The translations under genes and the position numbers were made by a program. Positions 8,945-16,688 of a DNA stretch of 64,000 nt are shown one piece after another; the stretch's first letter is position 1; every line of letters begins with the position of its first letter. The notes below the pieces were generated by a model. It did not search any database and was not told the DNA's origin. It saw only the letters and a program-made list of their open reading frames with translations. The stretch spans positions 1 through 64,000 of the forward strand of contig JAEZGH010000095.1 of the NCBI GenBank assembly GCA_023417065.1, given 5' to 3'. The DNA comes from Bacteroidota bacterium. Lineage in GTDB: Bacteria > Bacteroidota > Bacteroidia > Cytophagales > Cyclobacteriaceae.

Positions 8945-10039
8945 ATGAACAATCTTCCGGTCATCTTGATTCTTGTCCTGACCTTTATCCAAAGTGGTTT
9001 CGGATATGCACAGACAATTAGGCATGACCTTAAGAAAGAATGGTCGGTCTATCAGGAGGGAAAGTTTATTCCGTATCGCGACCACCAGGACGCAACCGAC
9101 GTCGTGTATTTCAGGCTCGGGTCGTCGCGTTATGGTGGCGACTATCTTGTGGTCAACGGTGTCACGCCGGTCAACCTTTTCGTGAATAACAAGCTTGCAG
9201 CAACAGGAGATTACCTCATGCTGAATATTGACAGTCTGTCGCGCGCTTTTTATTCAGACGACATTCAGGTGGCCATTCATCAGGACAGGCTAAGTGAGAA
9301 GACGCTGAATACGTATCTGGTATCGGTACACGCCGATGCTTCAGGAATGGCCAATGATTTGCGTCCGGCATTTTTCTTTCGCGACTTCGTTATACTCGTT
9401 GGATTGTTTTTGATCGCGATGGTGGCCATCATCATTCGTCTCAATCCTAAGCTAGCCGGCGATTACTTTTCGATTCCAAAAATAATTTCACTTCGGGAAG
9501 ATGAATCTCAAGTGCTGACGCGAATCGGTAACAGCACCAATATCCTGTTTTACATCTACTGCAGCTTGTTACTTGGGTACTTCTTCATGATCGTCTTCCG
9601 TTTCCTTCCGGACGATTATCGGGTGTCAGCATTCTTCCAGGTGGAATCATTCACAGATGCCATGCTTCAGTGGGTTAAGTTGAGTGCAATCATCCTTCTC
9701 GTGCTTCTGACCAAGATTATTCTGGTATTGTATCTCTCCTATTTGTTCGGAATTACGGAAGTGGGAGGCATTCATTTCTTCAATTGGATACGGATGATTG
9801 TCGTATTCTTCGGCGTACTGACTATCGTTGTGTTCGTGTATTTTATCAGTCATGGATATGATGAATACACGCACGGAACATTCCTAAAACTGGTTGTCTG
9901 GCTTGCGGGCGGATGGATGGTGCTGATATTTTTGAAACTCACCGGAAGGGCCAATGCCTCGATGTTTCATTTATTTTCGTACATTTGTGCAACTGAAGTA
10001 ATACCCTTTCTATTTATTGTAAAGGTGCTGTACAATTAG
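8945..10039 (+). CDS. DUF4271 integral membrane protein with N-terminal signal peptide
   Basis: From ATG 8945 the product is 364 aa. Residues 1-22 (MNNLPVILILVLTFIQSG, ending YA before QT) are a signal peptide. A soluble extracytoplasmic part of about 125 residues follows, then six transmembrane helices beginning with FVILVGLFLIAMVAIII and ending with EVIPFLFIVKVLY. The membrane part matches my memory of DUF4271, a Bacteroidota family of unknown function often encoded just before uroporphyrinogen-III synthase, as here (22 bp before hemD). The open frame runs upstream to 8819 inside hemW, but that stretch lacks signal-peptide character and would precede the promoter. A role in haem or envelope biology is only an inference from context. 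Confidence 0.8.
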   Translation: MNNLPVILILVLTFIQSGFGYAQTIRHDLKKEWSVYQEGKFIPYRDHQDATDVVYFRLGSSRYGGDYLVVNGVTPVNLFVNNKLAATGDYLMLNIDSLSRAFYSDDIQVAIHQDRLSEKTLNTYLVSVHADASGMANDLRPAFFFRDFVILVGLFLIAMVAIIIRLNPKLAGDYFSIPKIISLREDESQVLTRIGNSTNILFYIYCSLLLGYFFMIVFRFLPDDYRVSAFFQVESFTDAMLQWVKLSAIILLVLLTKIILVLYLSYLFGITEVGGIHFFNWIRMIVVFFGVLTIVVFVYFISHGYDEYTHGTFLKLVVWLAGGWMVLIFLKLTGRANASMFHLFSYICATEVIPFLFIVKVLYN

Positions 10040-10061
10040 CTTGAATTGTTTACGTGTTGAT

Positions 10062-10838
10062 ATGAGTGAAATTGCTACTGACAGAATGCGAAAAGTAAAA
10101 AGTATTCTGGTAACCCAAGAAGCGCCGTCAGACGCTAACTCCCCCTACCTTAAGCTGGCCGAAAAGTTTAACCTGAAAATAGACTTCAGACCATTTATAC
10201 AGGTTGAACCGGTGCCCGTAAAGGAGTTCCGTAAACAGAAAATTGACATTCTGAATCACACGGCAATTATTTTCACCAGCCGTAATGCCGTCGATCACTT
10301 CTTCGCAATCTGCCAGGAGTTGAAAGTCGAAATGCCCCCGGAGATGAAATACTTCTGTATTTCCGAGCAGACTTCTAACTACCTTCAGAAATATATTGTC
10401 ATCCGGAAGCGGAAGATCTTCACAGGTCTGAAGACCGCACAGGACCTTCTTGAAATTCTGAAGAAACACAAGAACGAGAAGTATCTCTTCCCGTGCTCTG
10501 ATATCCGGAAGAACGACATACCTGACTTCCTTAAGAATAATGGTTACCAATACACGGAGGCTGTAATCTATCATACCGTGGCCTCAGACCTGTCAGACCT
10601 GAAGGAAGTGTTTTACGACATCCTTGCCTTTTTCAGCCCGTCGGGCATCAACTCGTTGTTGGTTAATTTCCCGGACTTCAAACAGAATAACACGCGTATT
10701 GCAGCGTTTGGACCAACCACGGCCCAGGCTGTTCGCGATGCAGGATTTATTCTGGATATCGAGGCTCCGCTACCCAATGCACCGTCGATGACCGGAGCGC
10801 TGGAGTTGTATATCAAGAAGGCAAACGGAATCAAGTAA
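10062..10838 (+). CDS. hemD: Uroporphyrinogen-III synthase
   Basis: The 258 aa product resembles HemD, which closes and inverts ring D of hydroxymethylbilane in haem and sirohaem synthesis. The two alternating lobes are visible: SILVTQEAP at the start, HTAIIFTSRNAVDHFF (residues about 69-84), LKTAQDLLEIL, IIYHT-type EAVIYHTVAS, DILAFFSPSGINSLL and RIAAFGPTTAQAV. FSPSG and AFGPTTA are hallmark elements of this poorly conserved family. ATG 10062 is preferred over an in-frame TTG at 10041 that gives seven extra residues. It follows the DUF4271 gene by 22 bp. Ferrochelatase is encoded elsewhere in the window (35.7 kb). Confidence 0.88.
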   Translation: MSEIATDRMRKVKSILVTQEAPSDANSPYLKLAEKFNLKIDFRPFIQVEPVPVKEFRKQKIDILNHTAIIFTSRNAVDHFFAICQELKVEMPPEMKYFCISEQTSNYLQKYIVIRKRKIFTGLKTAQDLLEILKKHKNEKYLFPCSDIRKNDIPDFLKNNGYQYTEAVIYHTVASDLSDLKEVFYDILAFFSPSGINSLLVNFPDFKQNNTRIAAFGPTTAQAVRDAGFILDIEAPLPNAPSMTGALELYIKKANGIK

Positions 10839-11027
10839 GCGTTTCTCAGTCTTCATTTCAGTACATATTGAAGAGGCGTTGAACGAAGCAAAGGGCCGGT
10901 TTTTGGGTCAAATAACTGCTTCATTCATTGAATTTTAGAAAGTGGGCTTTTTTATTACACTTTAAACGCATTTGTTGACAGTGTCCCAAAAAAGCGTTTA
11001 CTTTAAATCCTACTTTTTAATCTTTAA

Positions 11028-11978
11028 ATGCTGAAAAAGACTTTTTATACCGTTCTCCTTTCCCTCGTTGGAACAGGTCTGTATGCTCAGCAAGATCCGA
11101 TCTTCACTCAGTACATGTTTAATAATTTGTATCTGACACCGGCCTATGCTGGCGTAGATGGGGTTACTCGTTTTTCAGCGATTCATCGGAGTCAATGGCT
11201 TGGCTATCAATCAAGCTTTGGTGATGGTGGCGCTCCTTCCACTCAAATGGTCTCATTCAATACACCTATACATAAACTTAAGAGTGGTGCAGGTCTGTAT
11301 GTTTTGAATGACAGGCTTGGACCAGTGAACAATCTGGAGGCACAGGTGAGTTATGCGTACCACCTGGGTATTAAAGACTCCAAACTTAGCTTCGGAGTAA
11401 AGGCCGGGATTTACTCCCAGTCGATTAACGGAGATCGTTATCGCCCGATTCAAAAGGACGATCCCCTGATCATTGCGGGTAAAGAATCGCAGATCAGACC
11501 CGACCTTGGTGTAGGTGTTTTCTATCGTTCGGAAAAATATTATGCAGGTATTGGGTTCAATCACCTGCTCAGATCAGAGTTCGATTACGGAACCGATCCG
11601 TCAAAAACTGCTCTTACAAATCATCTTAATTTAACCGGCGGCTACTTTTATGAAGTCAGTTTTGATCTAAAATTGCAGCTTAGTGGTGCTCTTAGATCAG
11701 ACCTCAACACCTCGCAGCTCGATTTTGCGGCCATCGCATACCACAAAGATACTATGTGGGGCGGTCTTGCGTTTAGACAGGGTGAAGCATTGAGTCTTAT
11801 TGTTGGATATGCCCTATTGAAGGACAAATCGCTGAAATTAGGCTCTGGGGTGGATTTAGTTATGATTGACACTCAGGCGAAGGAGAATTTTTCACTGGAA
11901 TTCATGCTGACCTATGATTTGCCGGTGGTCGTCGGCCCGGGTAAAAAAGTCATTCGGACGCCCAGATACCGTCATTAA
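11028..11978 (+). CDS. porP: PorP/SprF family type IX secretion outer membrane protein
   Basis: The 316 aa protein begins with a signal peptide (MLKKTFYTVLLSLVGTGLYA, cleaved before QQ). The mature N-terminus DPIFTQYMFNNLYLTPAYAG is the family signature, followed by RSQWLGYQ and a series of amphipathic strands typical of a small beta-barrel. PorP/SprF proteins work with the type IX secretion system; some bind the type B C-terminal domains of secreted proteins. The gene opens the porP-gldK-gldL-gldM-gldN cluster, as in Porphyromonas gingivalis. The AT-rich upstream region holds an inverted AAACGC (10964-10969) / GCGTTT (10994-10999) and a TACTTTAA near the -7 position, not an exact box. Confidence 0.92.
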   Translation: MLKKTFYTVLLSLVGTGLYAQQDPIFTQYMFNNLYLTPAYAGVDGVTRFSAIHRSQWLGYQSSFGDGGAPSTQMVSFNTPIHKLKSGAGLYVLNDRLGPVNNLEAQVSYAYHLGIKDSKLSFGVKAGIYSQSINGDRYRPIQKDDPLIIAGKESQIRPDLGVGVFYRSEKYYAGIGFNHLLRSEFDYGTDPSKTALTNHLNLTGGYFYEVSFDLKLQLSGALRSDLNTSQLDFAAIAYHKDTMWGGLAFRQGEALSLIVGYALLKDKSLKLGSGVDLVMIDTQAKENFSLEFMLTYDLPVVVGPGKKVIRTPRYRH

Positions 11979-12104
11979 TCGACCGGGAATTCCAATTTTT
12001 ATATTTAATGTAGAATTTGAACGTAGTTTCTAAAAAAATTAAAGCGGAGAAACAACTAACTTTCGCGGCTCAGACGTATAAGCATTTTGACAAACTGAAG
12101 AAGT

Positions 12105-13190
12105 ATGAATAAATCGGTTCTTTCTAAAGTAGTTTTAATCGTTGCAGGCGCTTTTGCCAGCAGTTGCGGCCTTCTTGGCCTCGGCGGTGGCGGAGGTAAC
12201 GACCGCGGTGAACTTGTTGGTGTACCAGGCCGTGAAGGCTGGGTGATGACAGTTCCCTTTGGTATGGTGCCTATTCCTGCCGGTACGTTCCATATGGGAC
12301 AAGCCGACGAAGACCCTGCTTCGACTCAGATCAACTTTAACAAACAGGTAACGATTGGTTCATTCTTCATGGATGATACCGAAATCACCAACAATGAATA
12401 CCGTCAGTTTACCAATTTCTTCCTGGTAGACAATGGTACCATTGAAGGATTTGAAACGCTTGATCCGGAAACCTTCCGCCAGCAGTATTATCCTGATACA
12501 ACGGCTTGGGTACGCGACTTTGCCCACCACATGGGTGATCCTATCCAGGACTACTATTACTGGCACCCCGGTTATGACGACTACCCAGTAGTGGGTATCG
12601 ACTGGGATGCAGCTGTATACTTCGGTCAGTGGAGAACTGCATATCTCAACGACTACCGCAAGAGTGTTGGTGACTTCCCGATGCCTGCTTTCCGCCTCCC
12701 TTCTGAAGCGGAGTGGGAATACGCAGCACGCGGTGGACGCGACCTTGCAAAGTATCCCTGGGGTAACCCGTACATCAGGAATTCAAAAGGATGTATGCTC
12801 GCGAACTTCAAACCAGGACGTGGAAACTTCTACGATGACGGTTTCGCTTATACGTCTCCGGTTCAGTCTTACTTCCCGAACGATTACGGACTTTATGATA
12901 TGGCCGGTAACGTAGCGGAGTGGTGTCTTGACGACTTCAACCCTGCGTCAGTACCTACGGTGTGGGATCTTAACCCCCAGTACATCGATGAACGTACTAA
13001 TCCGGAGAGCTCTCGCTACGATGATCGCGTACCTCCCAAGAAAGTAGTTCGCGGTGGATCATGGAAGGATGTTGCTTACTACCTGGAAACAGGAACGAGA
13101 ACATTTGAATTCAGAGACTCAACACGTGCTTATATCGGTTTCCGTTGTGCACTTACGCACCTCGGACGCTCTTCCGGTCAGGAATTTTAG
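12105..13190 (+). CDS. gldK: T9SS/gliding lipoprotein GldK (PorK), SUMF1-like fold
   Basis: The 361 aa protein has a lipoprotein signal peptide with lipobox ending ASSC (Cys21). A Gly-rich linker leads to a formylglycine-generating-enzyme-like domain covering most of the protein: VPIPAGTFHMGQ, DDTEITNNEYRQF, PVVGIDWDAAVYFGQW, RLPSEAEWEYAARGG, YDMAGNVAEW, VRGGSWKD and YIGFRCAL. GldK sits on the periplasmic side of the outer membrane and forms large rings with GldN that are moved by the GldLM motor. The fold is used structurally here; catalysis is not expected. The gene lies 126 bp after porP and 61 bp before gldL. A TAACTTTC at 12057-12064 (one mismatch to the -7 box) might give it its own promoter. 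Confidence 0.95.
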   Translation: MNKSVLSKVVLIVAGAFASSCGLLGLGGGGGNDRGELVGVPGREGWVMTVPFGMVPIPAGTFHMGQADEDPASTQINFNKQVTIGSFFMDDTEITNNEYRQFTNFFLVDNGTIEGFETLDPETFRQQYYPDTTAWVRDFAHHMGDPIQDYYYWHPGYDDYPVVGIDWDAAVYFGQWRTAYLNDYRKSVGDFPMPAFRLPSEAEWEYAARGGRDLAKYPWGNPYIRNSKGCMLANFKPGRGNFYDDGFAYTSPVQSYFPNDYGLYDMAGNVAEWCLDDFNPASVPTVWDLNPQYIDERTNPESSRYDDRVPPKKVVRGGSWKDVAYYLETGTRTFEFRDSTRAYIGFRCALTHLGRSSGQEF

Positions 13191-13251
13191 GATTGAAAAC
13201 TCTCTTGTAATTTTTTATATATCAAAAGGCAAAATTTAAACCATTACTACA

Positions 13252-14076
13252 ATGAGTAAGAAAAAAGGCGGATTTGTAGAACTGATGTACAAAACCATAA
13301 TGCCAAAGGTTTATGGTATCGGTGCAGCAGTCGTTATCGTCGGTGCTTTGTTTAAAATCCTTCACATTGAAGGTGCAGACCTAATGCTTATGGTCGGTCT
13401 GTTGACTGAAGCGGTGATATTCTTTCTAAGTGCTTTCGAACCCCCTCACCCGGAAGTTGATTGGTCTAAGGTTTACCCTGAGCTTTCAGAAGACTACGAA
13501 GCACCCGCTGGTACTGCAAGAATCTCAAACAAACCTGCCGCAGGCGCTTCATTGACGCAGCAGCTCGACGTATCGCTCGAAAAAGCGAAGATCGGTCCTG
13601 AACTGCTCGATAGCCTTGGCAAAGGTCTTACTAACCTGGCTGACTCTGCCAAGAAGATGGCCAACATTTCTGATGCAGCCGTTGCTACCAACGACTACGC
13701 AGTGAATGTGAAGAAAGCATCTACACAGCTTCTCGAAATGAACAAGTCGTATGACGTTGCCATCAAAGCTGTATCAAGCATGTCAGAAGCATCAAAAGAT
13801 GCAGGTGAATACCACGCTCAGGTTCAAAAAGTAACAAAGAATCTTCAGTCGCTGAACGCAGTCTATGAAATGGAACTTAAAGACGCAGACAGCCACGTGA
13901 AGAATATGAACAAGTTCTATGAAAGCCTGACAGGCGCCATGAACGGTCTTTCTAAAGTTGGTGATAACACCGCGAAGTTCACGACCGAGCTCGGTAAGCT
14001 GACCGACAACCTGACTTCCCTGAACAAAGTTTACGGAAGCATGCTTACCGCAATGAAGGGTGGAGGACAAGCGTAA
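13252..14076 (+). CDS. gldL: T9SS inner-membrane motor protein GldL (PorL)
   Basis: The 274 aa protein has two transmembrane helices, about residues 18-36 (PKVYGIGAAVVIVGALFKI) and 43-62 (DLMLMVGLLTEAVIFFLSAF). The second contains Glu53 in LLTEAVIF, the place of the intramembrane Glu of Flavobacterium johnsoniae GldL that is needed for proton-driven rotation. A long cytoplasmic tail (70-274) is rich in heptad-like Leu/Asn repeats (KNLQSLNAVYE, TDNLTSLNKVYG), which suggests coiled coils. A GldL pentamer surrounds two GldM helices and powers both type IX secretion and gliding. It is 42 bp before gldM. Confidence 0.95.
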   Translation: MSKKKGGFVELMYKTIMPKVYGIGAAVVIVGALFKILHIEGADLMLMVGLLTEAVIFFLSAFEPPHPEVDWSKVYPELSEDYEAPAGTARISNKPAAGASLTQQLDVSLEKAKIGPELLDSLGKGLTNLADSAKKMANISDAAVATNDYAVNVKKASTQLLEMNKSYDVAIKAVSSMSEASKDAGEYHAQVQKVTKNLQSLNAVYEMELKDADSHVKNMNKFYESLTGAMNGLSKVGDNTAKFTTELGKLTDNLTSLNKVYGSMLTAMKGGGQA

Positions 14077-14118
14077 TTTTAGTAAGATATAACCGTTTAA
14101 CAATATAAAAGATTAAAC

Positions 14119-15717
14119 ATGGCAGGTGGAAAAGAAACTCCGCGTCAGAAGATGATCGGTATGATGTACCTGGTGCTAACCGCACTTCTGGCGCTGAACG
14201 TAAGTAACGCTGTGCTTGAAAAATTTGCGATTATCAGTGAGACACTGGGAGTCATGATTCGCGAAAGCGACATGAAAAACCAGCAGACCCTCGACGCCCT
14301 CGTAAAAGAGGCCGGTAAAAGTCAACGGGAAAACGTACTTCAGGCAACTCAAAATGCACAGAAAGTACGCGATCTCACAAAATCGACAATCAAGTACATC
14401 GACGATCTGAAAGACCGGATGGTGAAAAAAGTCGGTGCTGATGCTGTTAACGAAAAGGTTATTAACAACCATGGTTCAGCAGTGGCAACGATGATGATCG
14501 ATCCGAATTCTCCCGAACAGGAAGGAAAGAAATACGAGCAACTCCTCAATAACTATGTAAAGGAGCTGAGCGAATTGACAGGTCTTAAGTTTGAAAAGAT
14601 AGCGAAAGCTCCCAAGGAGATGCCGCTCTTCGCCTCAGATAAAGACCACGTTAGAAAAGACTTCCTGACGTTTACATTCGAAAACACTCCGGTTATTGCG
14701 GCACTCGCTTCAGTAACTCAGGTGCAGACAGAGATCCTTGAATACGAATCCAGAGCCTTGGATGAACTTCAAAGAAAGGCCGATATCGGTGCGATTAAAC
14801 TCGACCAGTTCGTGCCTATGGTTCGCCCGAAAGCCTCTGTGGTTGCAGCAGGTGCGAAATACGAAGCTGACCTCTTCCTTACAGGTTCTTCGAGTTCCAT
14901 CAACCCTGAGTTCTTCATGAACGACGGTGCGCTGCCTGTTGAACAGGATCCCAAGACAAACGTGAAGATGGGTAAAATCGAGTTCACAGCAACAGCTGGA
15001 AACTACGATGCTCAGGGCTTTGCCAAAAAGACGTTTGTAGCAAAAATTAAAATGAACGATCAGGAGTTTGATGAAGTGGTGGAATACCTCGTTGCTCAGC
15101 CTACTATTAAGGTGACAACAGGTAACGCTCCTACACTGTATCTCAACTGTGGTAACAACGTGTTGATTGAAGTGCCCGCGCTTGGAACAAGCTATAAGCC
15201 TTCCTTCAATGCCGGTGGTGCTGCACAAATCATCCCTGGTGACAAGCCTGGTCGCGTGACCATCATACCTAAGCAAAGGAAAGTTAACGTTAACGTAAGC
15301 AACGGTGGTACCCCTGTGGGAGCTACTTCGTTCGACGTGAAAAACATTCCTGATCCGCGCTACATTGCCTATGTTGGTAATCAGCCGGTGGATCTTCGTC
15401 AAGGTATCCGTGCAAACCAGATTCCGAACCTTCGCTTCGTTGCTGAGCCGGATGAAAACTTCAAGCAGGAAGTTCCTAAGGATGCACGTTACCGCGTGAA
15501 ACGGGCGCAGGTGAGTCTTGGTCGTGGAACAACAGCTGTTGCTCAGCTTAACGCAACCAACGAAACTCCAGACCTTCGTGCATGGGTTGGCCAGGCAAGA
15601 CCCGGCGACCGGATCATCGTAGATATCAAGGATGTCAGCAGACGTACCTTTACCGATGAAGAAGAACGCGTTGACATAAAAGGATCAAATGGTATTATTC
15701 AGATTCCTATTCAGTAG
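14119..15717 (+). CDS. gldM: T9SS motor shaft protein GldM (PorM)
   Basis: The 532 aa protein has one N-terminal transmembrane helix (about 12-32, MIGMMYLVLTALLALNVSNA) with the signature GGKETPRQKMIGMMYLVLTA. A helical segment (to about 220) and several beta-rich periplasmic domains follow, ending in DIKGSNGIIQIPIQ. Length and layout match PorM/GldM, whose dimer inserts into the GldL pentamer and reaches across the periplasm to the GldK/GldN ring. The stop is separated by 3 bp from gldN, so translation is probably coupled. Confidence 0.95.
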   Translation: MAGGKETPRQKMIGMMYLVLTALLALNVSNAVLEKFAIISETLGVMIRESDMKNQQTLDALVKEAGKSQRENVLQATQNAQKVRDLTKSTIKYIDDLKDRMVKKVGADAVNEKVINNHGSAVATMMIDPNSPEQEGKKYEQLLNNYVKELSELTGLKFEKIAKAPKEMPLFASDKDHVRKDFLTFTFENTPVIAALASVTQVQTEILEYESRALDELQRKADIGAIKLDQFVPMVRPKASVVAAGAKYEADLFLTGSSSSINPEFFMNDGALPVEQDPKTNVKMGKIEFTATAGNYDAQGFAKKTFVAKIKMNDQEFDEVVEYLVAQPTIKVTTGNAPTLYLNCGNNVLIEVPALGTSYKPSFNAGGAAQIIPGDKPGRVTIIPKQRKVNVNVSNGGTPVGATSFDVKNIPDPRYIAYVGNQPVDLRQGIRANQIPNLRFVAEPDENFKQEVPKDARYRVKRAQVSLGRGTTAVAQLNATNETPDLRAWVGQARPGDRIIVDIKDVSRRTFTDEEERVDIKGSNGIIQIPIQ

Positions 15718-15720
15718 CAA

Positions 15721-16632
15721 ATGAAAAAATTAGTTTCCATTGTATTATTGGCTGCAGCAAGCACCGCGTTCGCGCAGGAAGTACAGGACCTCGAGGTCCA
15801 GTATAACCCAAACTCGCTGAATCCAATTCCCCTGTACGAGCAATTGTATAAAGTGCGGGTATGGCGGACGTTGGACCTTCGCGAGAAGCAGAACAAAGGA
15901 TTCTTCGCAAGAAATGGTGAGCTTAGCAGGCTTATCGTTGAGGCAGTTAAATCAGGTGAACTCACTGATATCTATGAAAGTGATTCCCTCAACAGAAGAA
16001 TGTCCAAAGCAGATTTCCTGAGCAGACTCGTAGCCGAACAGGCCGTGTCTTATGCACAGTGGGATCCGTCATCCGACTATTACGCTGAGGACATCATCTC
16101 GTACAATGGAAAGAACTTCCGCGCCCTGCGTGACACCCGCGGCGAAGCTCCTGGTTCCGACCAGGGCTCAGATGCGTGGGCTGAAACAACAATGGGTAGC
16201 GGTCTTGAATACCTGGTAACCGATATGACCAAGATCAATATGGTTGAAGATATCATCTTCGACCGCAGAAGGTCACGTCTGTATTATGACATCCAGGGAC
16301 TCCAGATCCTCATTCCCGGTGACAAAACCAACACCGGTCTTGATGTAAACCTTGGTTGGTTCAAGTACAAGGATCTGGAAAAATTGTTCCGCAATAACAT
16401 TCCGAAAGCAGTGTGGTTCAATCCGCAAAACTCTGCTCAGCATAAAAACTTTGCAGATGCGTTCCTCCTGAGATTGTTCCACGGAACGATCTATCAGAGA
16501 CAGAATCCCGACAATGAGACACTTGATGATACTTACCGTAACAACGGAAGACCTTATCGCGAAGGTGTCTGGGCTCGTGAGTGGGAGGAAATGAAGCTAA
16601 TGGAAAAGGAACACAACCTGTGGGAATTCTAG
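15721..16632 (+). CDS. gldN: T9SS ring protein GldN (PorN) with an inserted CBM5/12-like module
   Basis: The 303 aa protein has a signal peptide (MKKLVSIVLLAAASTAFA, cleaved before QE). GldN family parts are seen at LYEQLYKVRVWRTLDLREKQN, AVKSGELTDIYESDS, VEDIIFDRRRSRLYYDIQG and FHGTIYQRQNP. Between residues 112 and 156 lies a segment not expected in this family: W114, Y120, D124, then SYNGKNFRA (127-135), G141, PG (144-145) and W153. This spacing follows the chitin-binding CBM5/12 pattern W...Y..GD.V.YNGK.Y.A...G..PG...W. GldN normally forms the periplasmic ring with GldK. The insert could contact glycan such as peptidoglycan; that is inference. A terminator follows 25 bp after the stop. Confidence 0.93.
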   Translation: MKKLVSIVLLAAASTAFAQEVQDLEVQYNPNSLNPIPLYEQLYKVRVWRTLDLREKQNKGFFARNGELSRLIVEAVKSGELTDIYESDSLNRRMSKADFLSRLVAEQAVSYAQWDPSSDYYAEDIISYNGKNFRALRDTRGEAPGSDQGSDAWAETTMGSGLEYLVTDMTKINMVEDIIFDRRRSRLYYDIQGLQILIPGDKTNTGLDVNLGWFKYKDLEKLFRNNIPKAVWFNPQNSAQHKNFADAFLLRLFHGTIYQRQNPDNETLDDTYRNNGRPYREGVWAREWEEMKLMEKEHNLWEF

Positions 16633-16656
16633 ATTTCGCCTTTGATATTTGATTTG

Positions 16657-16688
16657 AAAAGGAGGTTCACGCCTCCTTTTCGTTTTTT
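16657..16688. terminator. Bidirectional terminator between gldN and uvrC
   Basis: A perfect 9 bp stem AAAAGGAGG (16657-16665) / CCTCCTTTT (16672-16680) with loop TTCACG is followed on the + strand by CGTTTTTT. The uvrC stop codon (16667-16669 on the - strand) lies inside the loop, so the last codons of uvrC form one arm. The same hairpin also ends in TTTT on the - strand. Confidence 0.9.

Noticed and set aside
8882..9085. N-terminal extension of HemW to 9085
   Set aside because: The extension overlaps the divergent DUF4271 signal peptide region and the hemW promoter box; HemW proteins start near the radical SAM motif.
14710..15402. 230-codon open frame on the - strand inside gldM
   Set aside because: It lies wholly within gldM, has no recognisable domain, and is Cys/His-rich as expected for an antisense shadow of a GC-balanced gene.
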